A stretch of DNA of 64,000 nt from Dermanyssus gallinae (GCA_003439945.1 QVRM01001260.1:676501-740500), one strand, 5' to 3'; shown: positions 42,000-53,732, numbered from the stretch's first letter. Notes: generated by a model not told the origin, from the sequence alone. Numbers and translations are program-made.

Positions 42000-43480
42000 T
42001 TTCACTTAGCTCTACCACATCGATCACACCAAATTAATCATTGCATCAGTTGCAGATTCGCAATTTCGTCTCCCTCTTAATCCGTATTGATTGTTGCTTA
42101 ACAAATTGTTAGCTTCTAAAAATGAAATCTGTTCTTTGAATAGAACCTTTTCTACTATTTTACTAATAGACATTAAGTGTGAGATTGGTCTAAAATTGCT
42201 AATATTGGAATATGTACCTGCTTAATGAATTGAATGTGAGAGAGATTGCTTGGGATTTTCAGGGTATTGTGATGTGTTAATTATGTTATGAGTGAGTGGG
42301 CAACGTCAGTAATAATATGACAACTTTGTTTAATTTTTGGTAAAAATGTTGTCTAGTCCAGCAGCCTTTCGGCCATTTAGATCTTTAATAATTTAGATAT
42401 GCCGCGCCATTCCGGTGCCTTAAAACCCCCGAACAAAACATTTTATTCTGTTTGTAGTTTTTTTCTGTATCAATTACACCAATAGATTCTGACGCAGTTT
42501 TCTCTCCTATCGCAGCAAAAACCTGGTTGATCTGTTTAATCCGACTAATCCTGGACGTAGCGAGTCCCTCTTTGTACTTCCTCTAAAATATAAGTTTACG
42601 GCCTCTCATGCTTTGTTTATTATCAACATGTTCGAATTGGGCTTTTAAAAAATGGTTCTTGGCTTTTTCACAAGCTTAGGGAGAATATTTGTAAGGATCG
42701 AACCGGTATTTTGCTTTACGTGACTGTGTTACCTTGTATATTTTATGCAACTTGTCTCTTTTAAGAATTGCTGTTACTAATCTAGGTGTAACCCACTCAT
42801 TCATAGTTATGCATTTTGATGTTATTTCATTCATAGTTATGTATTTTGATGTTATTTCATTCATAGTTATGTATTTTGATGTTATTTCATTCATAGTTAT
42901 GTATTTTGACCTTAGTTGTCGGGAAGATGTACATTCTTCCAACAACTGGGTGCATGCACTCTGGAATAAAAGACTGGCGTCATTGGCCAAATCTGTTGTT
43001 TGCATGAATGACCAATCCTTTAATTTTACTTCTGATTTCAATGCACGATAATCGATTGATTTTATAGTGCGGTGCTGTTTTCTGTTGTTCTTACCAAATA
43101 AGTAAAACTCAAAATTAATAAGTTAGTAATCAAGTATGCCATTTGAGTCCACAATGCCAAAACTAAATCTAAAATTCGCTCGTTGCCTGTAGAATATGTG
43201 CTCAATGAGACTCCCGCCTGCTTCGGTTAATCTTGTAGGTTGCTTTTCGTTTAATAAAATGAAACCCTCAGTCGCTAGGTTTTTAGCATATATTTCTGTT
43301 CTGCCATTATTTTTTTAATACACTGGATTATGTCCCCAACAATAAGGCAAGCTGCTTCAGGACTGAGTTGTGAAATCAACTTCTGTATGAAATCAATTGC
43401 AAATGATTTTAGATTTAAAACACCAGGCGATCTATCATTTGCTGCCAATTGTATTTTCTTAATACATGCAAAACGACATA
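42000..43480 (-). pseudogene. APE-type LINE ('LINE D', CR1/Jockey-like): endonuclease C-terminus, linker and RT N-terminus
   Basis: Minus-strand reading, 5' to 3'. GVLNLKSFAIDFIQKLISQL and LIVGDIIQ (GDxN block) lie at about 43320-43420. LATEGFILLNEKQPTRLTEAGGSLIEHIF is at about 43190-43290 over frameshifts. The linker frame at 42676-43041 ends in WVTPRLVTAILKRDKLHKIYK. LNGRKAAGLDNIF (first RT block) is at about 42350, and AGTYSNISNFRPISHLMSISKIVEKVLF then LLSNNQYGLRGRRNCESATDA lie at about 42030-42225. The order is that of an APE LINE ORF2. The copy ends before motif A. Confidence 0.82.
42797..42909. repeat. 30-bp in-frame tandem repeat, about 3.8 copies, in LINE D coding sequence
   Basis: The unit TCATTCATAGTTATGTATTT(TGATGTTATT) encodes YITMNEITSK repeatedly on the minus strand, inside the endonuclease-RT linker. 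One unit has a TAT to TGT change (C for Y). The period is a multiple of three, so the frame is kept. Confidence 0.95.
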
Positions 43481-43683
43481 CACGTCGTTATTCTGCTTAA
43501 TGTACTCGCTAAGACATGCATCTTGCTAGTGACTTTAAACTTTTTTCGCGGTGTAGCTGCGTCAAATACGATTGGCTACAATAAATGTGCGTAATATAGC
43601 AAAATTTAAACAAAAAAAAAGTAAAAAAATTGACTTTATACATTTTCCTATACATTTCATTATACATATAAGTTTAATTATAC

Positions 43684-43732
<49 letters not shown>

Positions 43733-44353
43733 TTGTTTGCATGAATTAAGTGCGCTGTATGTGTGTAATCTCAACATGAGCCAGTAAGAGGCAACGCACT
43801 CGCGTAGTAGTTTCGTGGTGTTCCATGGTTACGTTTATGTAACAGTCATACACATGGATAGCCTTGGGATAGGTCTCAGTCCACGAATGTCATTGCTCGT
43901 GATGGATGAGAGTAAAAACTTTTTGGCAAGTTGTCTTCCGTTTGGCCATGGGTTGAGTTCCCGTCTTTTTATGCACGTCAGATCGACTTAAAAGTTCGAG
44001 TTTCAGCAAGCGGTTTTGAGAAAAGCGGACAACCGATATGATGGACAATAATTAAGGCAACTATTATATCTCGCCGTTTCTGAGCAAACGCCTAATATAC
44101 GCACGATACGTCCACACCAGCCGTTCAAAAACGCTATATCGTTAGGAGAGTGAGTTTAGATTCGTCGCCATTCGAGACCCAAGCAATGTTCATGGCTCTC
44201 GCCCAAAGCGTAAGTTTACAAACTTTACAAATTTACCTAGACGTGCAACTGCAAGCCATGTTAACACACGGAAGCGCATAGTGCTATCAACAGTATCACA
44301 GTGATAGATCCGTCTAGACTAGACTGTAGAAGAATGGAAATTGTAGTTACAAG

Positions 44354-44394
<41 letters not shown>

Positions 44395-45430
44395 TTGTCA
44401 GTTGCAGTAACCAGAACCAACAGCGTACAACAAAACTGCCTTTGTTCATTTAATTATATAAACTGTTTTTGTCCGGTAAATAGTGGCGGATTATATTATT
44501 ATAGCCTGATTAGGTTTCAATAATGTAGCCCGCCACTAAGCGTTTCCGGAGGCGCACGCATTAAAGCTAGAGGTTTCGCGGATAGAATGTAAGCGCGCAC
44601 GCGGGCACGTGGCAAGAGGAGGGATGAATAATACTCAACGCGACGAATCGTAAAGTCCTAACAGTGGGAAACAAAACGTTTTACATAATGTGACCCGTTA
44701 CTCGCTTGCACTAATATTTTTGGAGTTTTTTTAAGGTTTTATAAAAATGTTGGCATTTACCCCGATCGCATCTGTAAAACACCTCTACATTTAAAGACAA
44801 ATTCAAAACAGTATAGAAGTTTTGTCAGCACCAGTGCTTGTTACAGTCGAATGTGCACGAATGGGTTAACAAAAATCTAACAAATGTTGGGACCGTTCGT
44901 AATATCTCAATGAAAATTAATCGGCACTAGATAGTATATTAAATCATATTAATTATATAGCCAAGCTATATCCATGCGCAGTTATTCACTCAATTATCAG
45001 TTTTCTCTCATTCGTATTTAGCATTTGATGTCTAGTGCTGTCTTTAAAAATCACAAGTAAATAAAAAAAATAAAAATATTCTGTAATATTTGATTCACTT
45101 CGCAAAACGGCAGATAGAAAACCCGTTGCATGTATTTGAGAATATTTCTCAAGTTATTTAAAGTTTGCCAGTGAGATATGCCTTTGGCACAATTGTATGC
45201 AAAGAGAGTCGTACTGCAACAAACAGGGGCATCCTTCGAACATCTTTCACCTCCCTGTACACAGTTGCAATTGCTGTCTGTCAGCAATGATATATAGAAA
45301 GGTCGTCCCCATATAGACACCACGAGACCCAAAAAAAGAACGGCTGTGGCAAAACACGAATCGCGTTTTTAGTAGAACTCATTACAAAACAGGTCAAAAA
45401 CAAAGTCAACATTGTACGCATTATACAACA
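43481..45430. other. No gene seen; (TA)n at 43686-43729 and about 44354-44391
   Basis: Non-coding as far as I can see. A 93-codon minus frame (45051-45332) has several Cys but no domain I can name. Confidence 0.5.
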
Positions 45431-45689
45431 TATTACACTTATAACCAGTTAGTGCTCTGTACACGACTAGCAAATAAGCCTACGGAAGCCCTGTTTCGTT
45501 GCCGCGTGGAAATTGGCGCTCCAGGAAGACTGTGACTCCGAGCTGCAGGATGTTCCATACGCATAACGGCAGCAAGGTTGTGGTAAAGTGAAGTAAACGT
45601 GGAGTCAACCAGAACGCAGCAGTCACACATGAATGCGTTTTAAAAATTTTCACGTTTCTGGTGACCTATGAGGCACTTAAGTAATGAAG

Positions 45690-47130
45690 TGGCTCAAGAC
45701 GAGAAGAACGCAGAATTTTTCTTATAGGAAGGTCTGTCTAGGAGATTTATATTCGAGTCACCCAATAGCAGACAATGAACGGATGCAGATACGACGTCCT
45801 CCAGAACATTAAGCAGTGCTTCTGTGACTGAAATGACTGGAGCAGAAGCTAGCAATATAACCATCGAATTTGTATTTTGTACTCGAAAACAAACAACCTG
45901 GACCATAAAAACATTCTTTAAAAGCTTTTTGAAAACATCGAAATTACTCTACAGTTTGACCGCTTATAAATTTCGACGCCGCTGCCATATCCCTCCGATT
46001 CAGCACATGTGAACAAGCGGAAGCCAGAAATATCATGCCTAGCGTTATCAGAACTCTCTGACCGGGTTTTGCTCATCACCATGATATATAATCAAGATCC
46101 TTCATGTTGTGGCAGATTTGTCAAAGTCACTAGTTACCTTGATTTTTGATAAGCACCTCAATTCCAACGTTTATATGAATTGCTGCGAAATTATTAGAAA
46201 CACGGCAAATATTAAACTCACAATATCCAATGTTATTCGGATGATTAGAATTAATATTCATTCTGATGTGCTGCTTCCCCTGATGTGATTGATTGTCTTC
46301 CTTCTATTCACCACGGATGGAGTTGACTTGCGCAGGACTAAAGTCGCCCCCAGGAAGATTCACTCTAGGTCCTGTCCAGCAGTCCTGTCAACCGCAATGG
46401 TTTTTACTGCGGTAGCATACGACTTGCTATGAACTACCGTTGAGTTACTCTTAGGCTCTCCTTTAACGCCCGATTCCAGTAGCAGCAAGGGGATGTCGCT
46501 AGCCTCAACATTAACATTAATTGCGTTCAGGTGCTCAGCTCTCACTTGCTAAAAAAGTATACAGCGTTCTATCTAGGTTTTCCTCAAGTCCTGCCCGAAG
46601 TGCAGAGAGTGACGACGTCAACGGGTGACAGCAGCTGTTGTACCACCAGGTGGTTTCTCTACGTTTCGCGTCTCTACCTCTCGAAATAGTCATTTTGTTC
46701 TCGTCATAGCTCGTTTCTCGAATAGTGACAAGTTAGACTTTCGTTTTTTTTTCCCAATCTTATTCGCCGCATTTCAGCCACCACCTGAAACCATTCTTGT
46801 TCATTCAAAGTTGCATTCACAACTTCAGCGACTTCTTGGCTCACACCCCTATCGGCAGTTGCTCTACCTGAGAATTCTTGGTTTCGACTTGTTGCAGTTA
46901 AACGACTTCCTAATGTACACGCACCAGTGCGGCAGTTGCCACGCATCTCACCATTTTCGCCATTTCTTTTCTTCTTCTTCCTTAGCTCCCTTTAGGTTAG
47001 CTAGCTGCAGCAGCAGCAGCAGCGCAGCCTTCCTTCGAGTGGTCACATGAAGTATTGTCGCCCTTATCCGGGCCCCGACTGTTGTCAAAGGACCACAACA
47101 TTTGCAGCGCACGAAAGATCTGCTGAGCAA
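45690..47130 (-). pseudogene. APE-type LINE remnant ('LINE E'): endonuclease domain, possible ORF1
   Basis: On the minus strand, around 46000-46060, FRLFTCAESEGYGSGVEIYK resembles the GGGVAIYV block of APE endonucleases. At 45694-45906 a 70-codon frame contains HCLLLGDSNINLLDRPS, equivalent to the GDFNI block. A frameshift separates them. Further upstream frames (46360-46545 and 46704-47130) have a basic, low-complexity composition with a CAG-type triplet run at about 47006-47022 and may belong to ORF1. I could not identify a defined domain there. RT is absent. Confidence 0.6.
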
Positions 47131-48660
47131 GCGGGGTACAACAAAAGCTAAGCTTTAATGAAATTTTGCTGGTGTCACGCCGTTGACGCAAATATTAGTG
47201 TGTATCGGCTCCATCATGCAATGAAAATAGCTATTCGTACTAACAGATGAAACACAAAAGTGCGCTAACGCTCACAAACAGGACCAAAGCTTAGCTTAAC
47301 TTACATAACTCCCCCAACGCCGCAAGGTAATAATACCTTTCGAAGCGGAACGGTACTGTTTATTTTATTTTTAAGTTTTTTTTTCTGTAAGCAGGTGTGA
47401 TAGTACTAAGCCTGAACAAAAATTGTTACGCCATTGCTCTTTCTCAAGTAGATACTAGCCTAGATTACCCAGCCCAGCTAAGAACAATGCCAAGGGCTTA
47501 CGAAAAGAATGGAGGACTGAGATTAGGGACAAGGTTTCAGACTCAAGTGTCGAAAATAGATTGGATAATCTGAGAAAATAATCAAGTTTTTCTTATCTTT
47601 TATATGTGGTTACAACAGTATGTGTCCACGTCAATGAAGTACTCGCGCTACACGAGAAGTTATATAGCGTAGAAAAGTTTTTAGAGAGAAGCAGCGTAGA
47701 AAAGTTTTGGACAACATTCTGTGAGCTCTTAACGGACATTTTTTTTGTTTTATTAGATAGTTTCGGGTCCTCATTTGGAGCGATTCCGAGCAAATAACGT
47801 AGTTTAGCTTTTTCTTTACTTCTTACACATATACCGGTTATTTACGATCCACTTTGAAAATTGCGTTGTGCTCCTACTCAGGTTTAAAGTCAGACGATCT
47901 GCGTGATAATCTTAAGTAGAGTTAGGATAACCTTATAAGTATAGCAATTAATGAGCGGATCGTTGGCGAGACGTGGTTTTATGAATTATGAGATTTGCTT
48001 TTTCCAACGCAAAAAATCCGGCCCTAAAAAGAACAGTTAAATAGACTGGTTCGCTGACGTGTGTAGCAAACTGTATCTCTGTCGATAACCTTTCGTCGTT
48101 TCCATGTCCATGCTAGATGTTCGGCTACCATGTTAAGCAAATAGTGCGTTGTCGTCACATAGTGGTAGTCTCATTGGGTCAACTGTATTTGCTGCATGCC
48201 GTGGAGACCCAAAAGTTTCTCTCGAATCGCGTTCTTAAAGTATCGCAGGAGCCGATTTCGATAAGTGGACTGATTACGTATTTGTTTAGCTGGTAAAGTT
48301 AAGTTGGCTTGCCAACGTCGGCCAGCGCTTGAGGCATGCATTTCTCCCCGACTTCACATGAGTATTTTGCATGATGGTCATACGCAGAATATTTGTGTTA
48401 CGACTTATAAGAAATTTGTATTCGTTAAGCCAATTTTAGGTTGGCTTTACGAAAACATCACATACAAAAAATAACATCATTTATATTTTTAATGTTTGCA
48501 TTCTAAAAAATCATATTGCGTTGTGGCACATTGAATGACATGGCGTTTCTGTTAACTGCACTGAAATTTAAAAGGTGATTTCGAGTTTATGAGGTTTAGG
48601 AATTAGCGGTGTATTATTTTTGATACATTGCAGTTAATCTAAGTATTCATTTTTTTCATT
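47131..48660. other. No gene seen
   Basis: Short frames only. A duplicated GTAGAAAAGTTTT motif at about 47668-47705 produces a repeated frame on both strands and is not a gene. Confidence 0.5.
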
Positions 48661-49310
48661 CATGATTTATTCACCATAGAATTGGTAGTTACAGTCACAA
48701 TACAACAGTGTGGTCTAACATTATATAATCAACTCTGGCTGTTAGAGAGGTTCCAACAATTTCCTTACATACAGCATGTGGTACCGCCCAATATCAAACT
48801 GTCCACAAAAACTACATACGCATTCTTCAATGGTAAAACAATTTGGCTTCATGCACAGAAAATGGTGGTATCCGTGCCATGTCGTTCGGCACACAATTGT
48901 GCGATTCCATTGGCGGTTTCCTTTCCATTTATTAGAACAAAATGCTGGGCCATCAGTGTAGTTTTCAATGGCAAACTGTATGTTTCTTGATTCTCTGAAT
49001 GTTCGGTAGGAGTCCAATGCTTCTGTGTTGAACGGGACCTTGTTGAGAACCAAGTCTTCCGTGAGTGTTCTCTCTCCGCACAGTTCTAACGCTAGTGTGG
49101 CAGATGCGTTTTCAGGCAGTCCCAATATACGTTTGACAAAGCAAGCCTTCACTCTATCTAGGACTTTTAAATCACTCATTGTCAAATGCAGTGCTATGGC
49201 GGGTAGATAATATGTTATGGTCGGAAGAAATTTGATTTTCAAACAGTTTATTGCTGTTTTTAGGTCTACGTCGCGTAGATCTCCTAATAAGTTGATTGTG
49301 GCCGCCGCTT
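48661..49310 (-). mobile_element. LINE C, 3' fragment
   Basis: Minus-strand RT thumb, C-terminal Cys/His domain and 3' UTR. It is related to the remnant at 59888-62760 (shared MSDLK..D..FVKR.LGLP and LALELC.ER.L). An upstream in-frame stretch at 49243-49310 reads AAATINLLGDLRDVDLKTAINCL. Confidence 0.8.
48742..49242 (-). CDS. LINE C ORF2 C-terminus: thumb and Cys/His domain
   Basis: A 166-codon open frame with KIKFLPTITYYLPAIALHL (thumb), MSDLKVLDRVKACFVKRILGLPENASATLALELCGERTL, and W...NRQWNRTIVCRTTWHGYHHFLC. It ends in CFTIEECVCSFCGQFDIGRYHMLY. The Cys/His domain is homologous to that of LINE A (HGYHHxxC, CxCxxC, GRYH), though the last Cys of the YHxxSC block is not present here. The frame stays open upstream of the ATG for at least 20 codons, so the ATG is not the real start. 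Less decayed than the 59.9-kb relative. Confidence 0.82.
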   Translation of the reverse strand: MKIKFLPTITYYLPAIALHLTMSDLKVLDRVKACFVKRILGLPENASATLALELCGERTLTEDLVLNKVPFNTEALDSYRTFRESRNIQFAIENYTDGPAFCSNKWKGNRQWNRTIVCRTTWHGYHHFLCMKPNCFTIEECVCSFCGQFDIGRYHMLYVRKLLEPL

Positions 49311-49869
49311 AATCTAAGTATGCGATGACGAATTGCTCTTTACTGTTTCTCGATTTATCCTACATTTATTTGTATTTCTGACTGTGAAATTTAGCATTCA
49401 CATAAAAAACGTGTTTTTTTTTCAAGAAGCTTTTAAGAGTACATTATGCAATGCGTTATTAGCAGCCTCTGTGAGTAGTGTAGGATTCACAAGCCAACTA
49501 AACCTGGACTCTCACCCTCCCCAGGCTTTGTAATACTTAGTTATTTTTCGAAGCGGTAGGGAAGCGTTTCTGCCATTCTCCTTGATTTGACTATGCCTCC
49601 GTCTATCGTCCTGCATATTAACATGCATTCAAATAGGTGGCTTATGTCAAGGTATACACCGTCCTAAAGGGGTGCTTCTTGATCTTGACAGTCTGGCTGC
49701 ATGTCCCCCCCAGGCTCACCCCCTCTTGCTCCTTGTCTCGACAACTCTCTCGATGTCGCCGCGTGAACCTCTCAATCTAGCAGTCTCATTGGCTGCCTTA
49801 AGCGTCAAAACAGCCTCAAAGGAGCCTCCCCTAGAATTGACCAGTCGCTTTCGGGAGTCATGAGCAGTC

Positions 49870-50290
49870 GCCGTACCCTATTGCTTATGCAATTTCCTCC
49901 TTCTTTTTGTTGTTTCGTTTCTCCGCTACCTCCCTCTGGTGCTTTCTCTGATCGATGTTTTCCTCGGCACCTTCCCAACGGGACTCCCTAGGTTTTTGCA
50001 CCTTCGTCCCTCCACTTTTTGTAAGAGGGGCAAGTCATGCTGTCGGCGCGATGCCCTTCTATCACGCAAACGTGGCATCATGCTACCCTCACTTTGCAAT
50101 CTTTCATCATGTTCCTTGCAGTCTCGGTGTCCTTGCAGTCTAGGGCTTTATGGCTCAGTTTCTGGCATTTAAAAGTCAGGAAGTCAGGCACAACCACCAA
50201 CAAAGCCCTAATTGTGGCCTCGCTCGGCAAGTGGAGCAGTGAAGCATCCCTAAGACCCCCGTCTGCCTCCTCAGCCAAGAAGGGGTCGAT
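49870..50290 (-). pseudogene. R1-like ORF1 (Gag) zinc-knuckle region
   Basis: The minus frame at 50078-50278 contains KCQKLSHKALDCKDTETA. It continues past a stop into CHVCVIEGHRADSMTCPSYKKWRDEG at about 49990-50060. The latter matches CYTCEVKGHGARSITCPVYREW in the Gag at 35.2 kb. A basic, Gln/Glu-rich stretch follows down to about 49900, near where the last codons of ORF2 begin. Single stop codons and frameshifts indicate an old copy. Confidence 0.78.
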
Positions 50291-50803
50291 CCCCCACAGG
50301 GCGACGGCGCAGGTCGCAATCGTGGTCGGCTTGCATCTTGGTGCCTTCTCGTATGAATGCTACTAGCGCCCCACTCCCCTCGCGCCGGATTCCCCTCCTT
50401 GTTCTGGTTAATCCCGCACATGCTTACCCAGCTTCGTTTAGTTTGATCTGAGATCTAAGCCCCAGTAGGGTGTCTGCGAAGATTTTACCGTCTTCTACTT
50501 TCACCCTCAGCATGGTTCGTATCCCCTGTTACATTGATTTCTAACCTCTCTGTTGACTTTATCGGATAGCCTCATCTCCGTGGTTTGACTGTCGTCGCCG
50601 GTCTTCTTACAACAGATTTCTAGGGCTTCTCAGAGAGGGTCTTCTGACCTGTATTATGCGGCGTACACTAATGATGCCTCTCCCAGCTTCAAGCTCGATG
50701 GCCTTCTCGATACCGGCTTGCAAAAGTATAATTTTAATTTCAATGGACTTCCCGAGGTTCACCACACCGACGACTAGGTAGCGTTATGCTAACCCCGTTT
50801 TGC

Positions 50804-51139
50804 CTATCTCGACTTTGCCGAGGCAGATCCCTTAGAAACAACCAAACGGGGTGTCCCTCGAGTACCACTGATTCTTCGATTGCTTCCTTGAGTTGCGCTA
50901 ATACTCTGTCCTTTTCCGTGGCTCGTCACTGGTACACAACTTTCCATTTTCGATCCTAGATTTTCTAGTGTTTCATTATCACCATTCGTTTCTGCTCTAT
51001 TCCATCTGCCCCAAGTTGGTGTATCTCCTCTTATAGTTCTGCCATCTTCGTATTCAAGCGCCCGATTTCTTCTTCGAGGTCTTCGATGGTGCACTCGTCT
51101 TCTAACTTCGCGCTTCCCGGCTCTCTGTTTATCCACCAT
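50804..51139 (-). pseudogene. Probable N-terminal part of the R1-like Gag
   Basis: A 111-codon frame, highly basic (Arg/Lys-rich), with KQRAGKREVRRRVHHRRPRR near the start and no domain I can name. It lies upstream of the knuckle region on the same strand, which is why I assign it to ORF1. The shadow frame may be the true coding one, since E/K-rich heptad-like text is also readable in another minus frame here. Confidence 0.4.
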
Positions 51140-51161
51140 GGACTCTACATTGTGAAACTGT

Positions 51162-51181
51162 GGATATATATATATATATAT
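51162..51181. repeat. (TA)n array at the 5' side of an RLE copy
   Basis: The RLE copy on the plus strand begins directly after this run and ends at the TA array at 53221. Confidence 0.9.
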
Positions 51182-51438
51182 CTAACGTGGGAGGGGAAAA
51201 CTCATGATTGGTTTTAATGGTCTTCCCCAGTTGGGCGCTCACCGGGGGTTGTACTTTCTGCGTTTATCTAGTCGGCCCAGTTAGAGGAAATAAACTTGAA
51301 CATGGGCCTGGCGTTAAAATATATACTCAACTTGCGGCTGCGAGACGATTCCTTAGTTCAGGTTTTCTTACCGGTAGTCAGAGGTAGACTGGGCCTGCCG
51401 AAAGCAGTTCTGTTTCAGTCGCAGCACACATAGCCTCT

Positions 51439-52074
51439 TTGCATTCGGCGACTAGCGGCGTGGAGTCTATCCTAGATACCCGGGCGATTGCAAACTGCCA
51501 GGCCACGCTTGAACAGACTCAGAATACCGCCATTGCACTCTTTAAGTCCTTATCGGACACTCCTTCTCTACAGCAAGCGTGGTCAGAACTGGCAAACGAC
51601 GGCCGATGGAGCGGCTTGTGGGACCGCACAGCTACGGCCGCTAGAAAAGCGAGGCTATACGCAGTTTCCTCGCCCGGTGCAGGTGCATGGCTGCACGCCC
51701 TTCCGAAACCTCAGCTGGGTACCCTCCTGGACAATGAGTCTACACGAATATTAGTCGGGTTGAAGTTAGGAGTAGAGCTTGTCTCCCCACACCAGTGCAG
51801 GTGCGGTGACGAGTGCAACTCCCTAGGTTATCATGGACTTTCACAGAGTTCAGGCAGAATCGAATGCCACTCAGCCTTGAATGAAACATTTAGCAGAGGG
51901 CTAATGCTGGTGTGGGATGCGACCGTAACCGACTCTTTAGCCCCTTCAATGGTCGGTACAGGCGCAGCCCTCCTTGGACACGCGGTGGCCCTAGCGGAAG
52001 CAGCCAGGTGCAGAAAGGAGGGATCGCACTCAGAACGAGAGTACGATAAGTTTATTTATTGTTTCACATGTTAA
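51439..52074 (+). pseudogene. RLE linker, zinc knuckle and nuclease with the RPDG segment deleted
   Basis: A 211-codon frame. The linker has ARLYAVSSPGAGAWLHALPKPQLGTLLDNESTRILVGLKLGVELV. The zinc knuckle is CRCGDECNSLGYHGLSQ, with the last Cys changed to Gln. HSALNETFSRGLMLVWDATVTDSLAPSMV follows. The LEP...KRPDGMTLIPF segment present in other copies is missing: SALNETFSRG joins directly to LMLVWDATV, an in-frame deletion of about 37 residues. The last ~19 codons are read from the nested element. Confidence 0.85.
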
Positions 52075-52091
52075 TAGTCAAATAATAGTTG

Positions 52092-52661
52092 TTACAGCTT
52101 CGGCATTTCTGGTAGTCCTTCTCCCGGCAATGGAAGCGATCTCACTACCGCCACTTTACCACGTTGAACTTCTATGGAGATACGCTGCACCAGGTACTCC
52201 CCGGCTCGCGCATCTTTTATCACAGCAGTTACCCACTTTCTAAGCTCCTTAAGGAACTTGACGGTCGCCTTACCCATTGGCCCTAAAGTTTCCACGGCGA
52301 TCAGCTGAATTATGTGTTGCGGCGAGAGCTCCCTGTATTTCGACAATTTGCGACTTTCAGCAAGACGTGCGCTCGCGCCAGCTTCCCGACTTGTGCGCGC
52401 AATGTAACTGTTGGCGAGTGTACGTGAAACCGTCGCGTTCCACAGTAGCAGACGACCCCGTTCCCATGGTGCTAGGGTTTTTTCATCCGGGCGTAGAATG
52501 CTGTTGGCGCACATACCGAGGGGCTCTTGCACTGAAGGAATCTGGGCGCTCTGCAGAGCAGGTGTACGACATTGTTGATGGCGAAATGTCTTGAACGGCG
52601 ACCGGAACTGAACCGGCAAAACAGCGCATGTTCCGCTGTAGCGGTTACTTTGGATCGGCAT
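52092..52661 (-). pseudogene. RLE (second subfamily) nuclease C-terminal part
   Basis: From about residue 45 the 189-codon frame gives the nuclease and C-terminus. ANSILRPDEKTLAPWERGRLLLWNATVSRTLANSYI has the acidic pair RPD and WNAT, the second Asp being Asn. YRELSPQHIIQLIAVETLGPMGKATVKFLKELRKWV and ARAGEYLVQRISIEVQRGKVAVV follow. The first ~44 residues are out of frame with the upstream knuckle frame (52472-52873) because of a frameshift at about 52530. Confidence 0.82.
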
Positions 52662-52873
52662 AGGTTGCAGACGTGCTCTGCGCAGACAGCCTCCCCAAGC
52701 CGCAGACCCGAGACGATGCTGAGTGTGTTATTGTCCAGCATCGCCCCTAGTTGCGGCGAAGGGAGGGCCTGCAGCCACTTGGCGCTCATTGGATCAGAAC
52801 AGGCTTTCAGGCGAGTTTTTACTTTTGAGTCTAGGGTTTGTGCTTGAAGCGTGTCTTGCCTCTTTCTTACCAC
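52472..52873 (-). pseudogene. RLE (second subfamily) linker and zinc knuckle
   Basis: The 133-codon frame reads KVKTRLKACSDPMSAKWLQALPSPQLGAMLDNNTLSIVSGLRLGEAVCAEHVC. The knuckle is CNLCRSKVTATAEHALFC (C-x2-C-x9-H-x3-C), and GRRSRHFAINNVVHLLCRA carries the RH pair. It then runs out of frame. Diverged from the 28-kb family (AEHALFC instead of RHGLSC), hence a separate subfamily. Confidence 0.82.
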
Positions 52874-53220
52874 TAAGTGGTCCAGTGCTCCTTGAGTTTT
52901 TCGCTCGCGGGGCTCTCCCTCTTGCAGTGCAGAAAGTATTCAAGCATCGATTACACACTTTTGTTATCATCCCTTGCGCTCGAGACATTGGGGCTGCCTA
53001 ACGATGTCGGGAGAAGATTGGTGCTGGCTACAGGAGACAAAAGGGCGGGCGAATATTTACTGCAACGTCTGTCATTGGATATCCAGAGAGAGATGCCGCT
53101 TCGGTGAGAGGCACCCTGGCTAGGTGGGTCAGCCCGCACCTGGACCTAACGCTTTGAGTTATGCCCCGAGCAGGCTGTGCACATGTTCTTACATCACAAA
53201 AGTATATCTTGATACACATA

Positions 53221-53547
<327 letters not shown>

Positions 53548-53562
53548 TATTTTCTGTTCGGG

Positions 53563-53732
53563 CTGGCCTCAGTCAAGATTTACCGTCTACAGAACTGCTT
53601 TTTGCATTCCTTCATAGGCCGACTCCCATTCATACAAATGTGCAACGGTAGGGCTCGAACCCGCGCACCTGTGCGTTTCCTTCGGTCGCGAGGCGCAGAC
53701 CTATAAGATCACGTCCGCACCGTTTGATTTCG
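53563..53732 (-). repeat. tRNA-derived SINE, copy 4, tail-to-tail with copy 3
   Basis: On the minus strand it reads GCGACCGAAGGAAACGCACAGG, box B GGTTCGAGCCC, and the shared body to GACGGTAAATCTTGACTGAGG, ending in CAGCCCGAACAGAAAATAAAG. About 15-20 bases separate it from copy 3. Confidence 0.85.

Larger units (their letters stand above)
49411..51155 (-). mobile_element. R1-like LINE with ORF2 almost entirely deleted
   Basis: The 3' UTR (49411-49870) aligns with that of the young R1-like copy (1971-2420 region; shared blocks such as gtgagtagtgtaggattcac and the ctcgacaactctctcgatg codons at the end of ORF2). Immediately upstream lies Gag ORF1 (about 49870-51150) instead of ORF2. A 9-T tract at about 49412-49420 may be the poly(A) remnant. 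Right flank is a (TA)n array at 51162-51181. No TSD was recognised. Confidence 0.78.
52018..52926 (-). mobile_element. RLE element, second subfamily, nested
   Basis: A 5'-truncated minus-strand copy with linker, knuckle, nuclease and a short 3' UTR containing AACAATAAATAAA (minus strand, about 52045-52060). Inserted into the plus-strand RLE with a 10-bp TSD. Confidence 0.85.
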
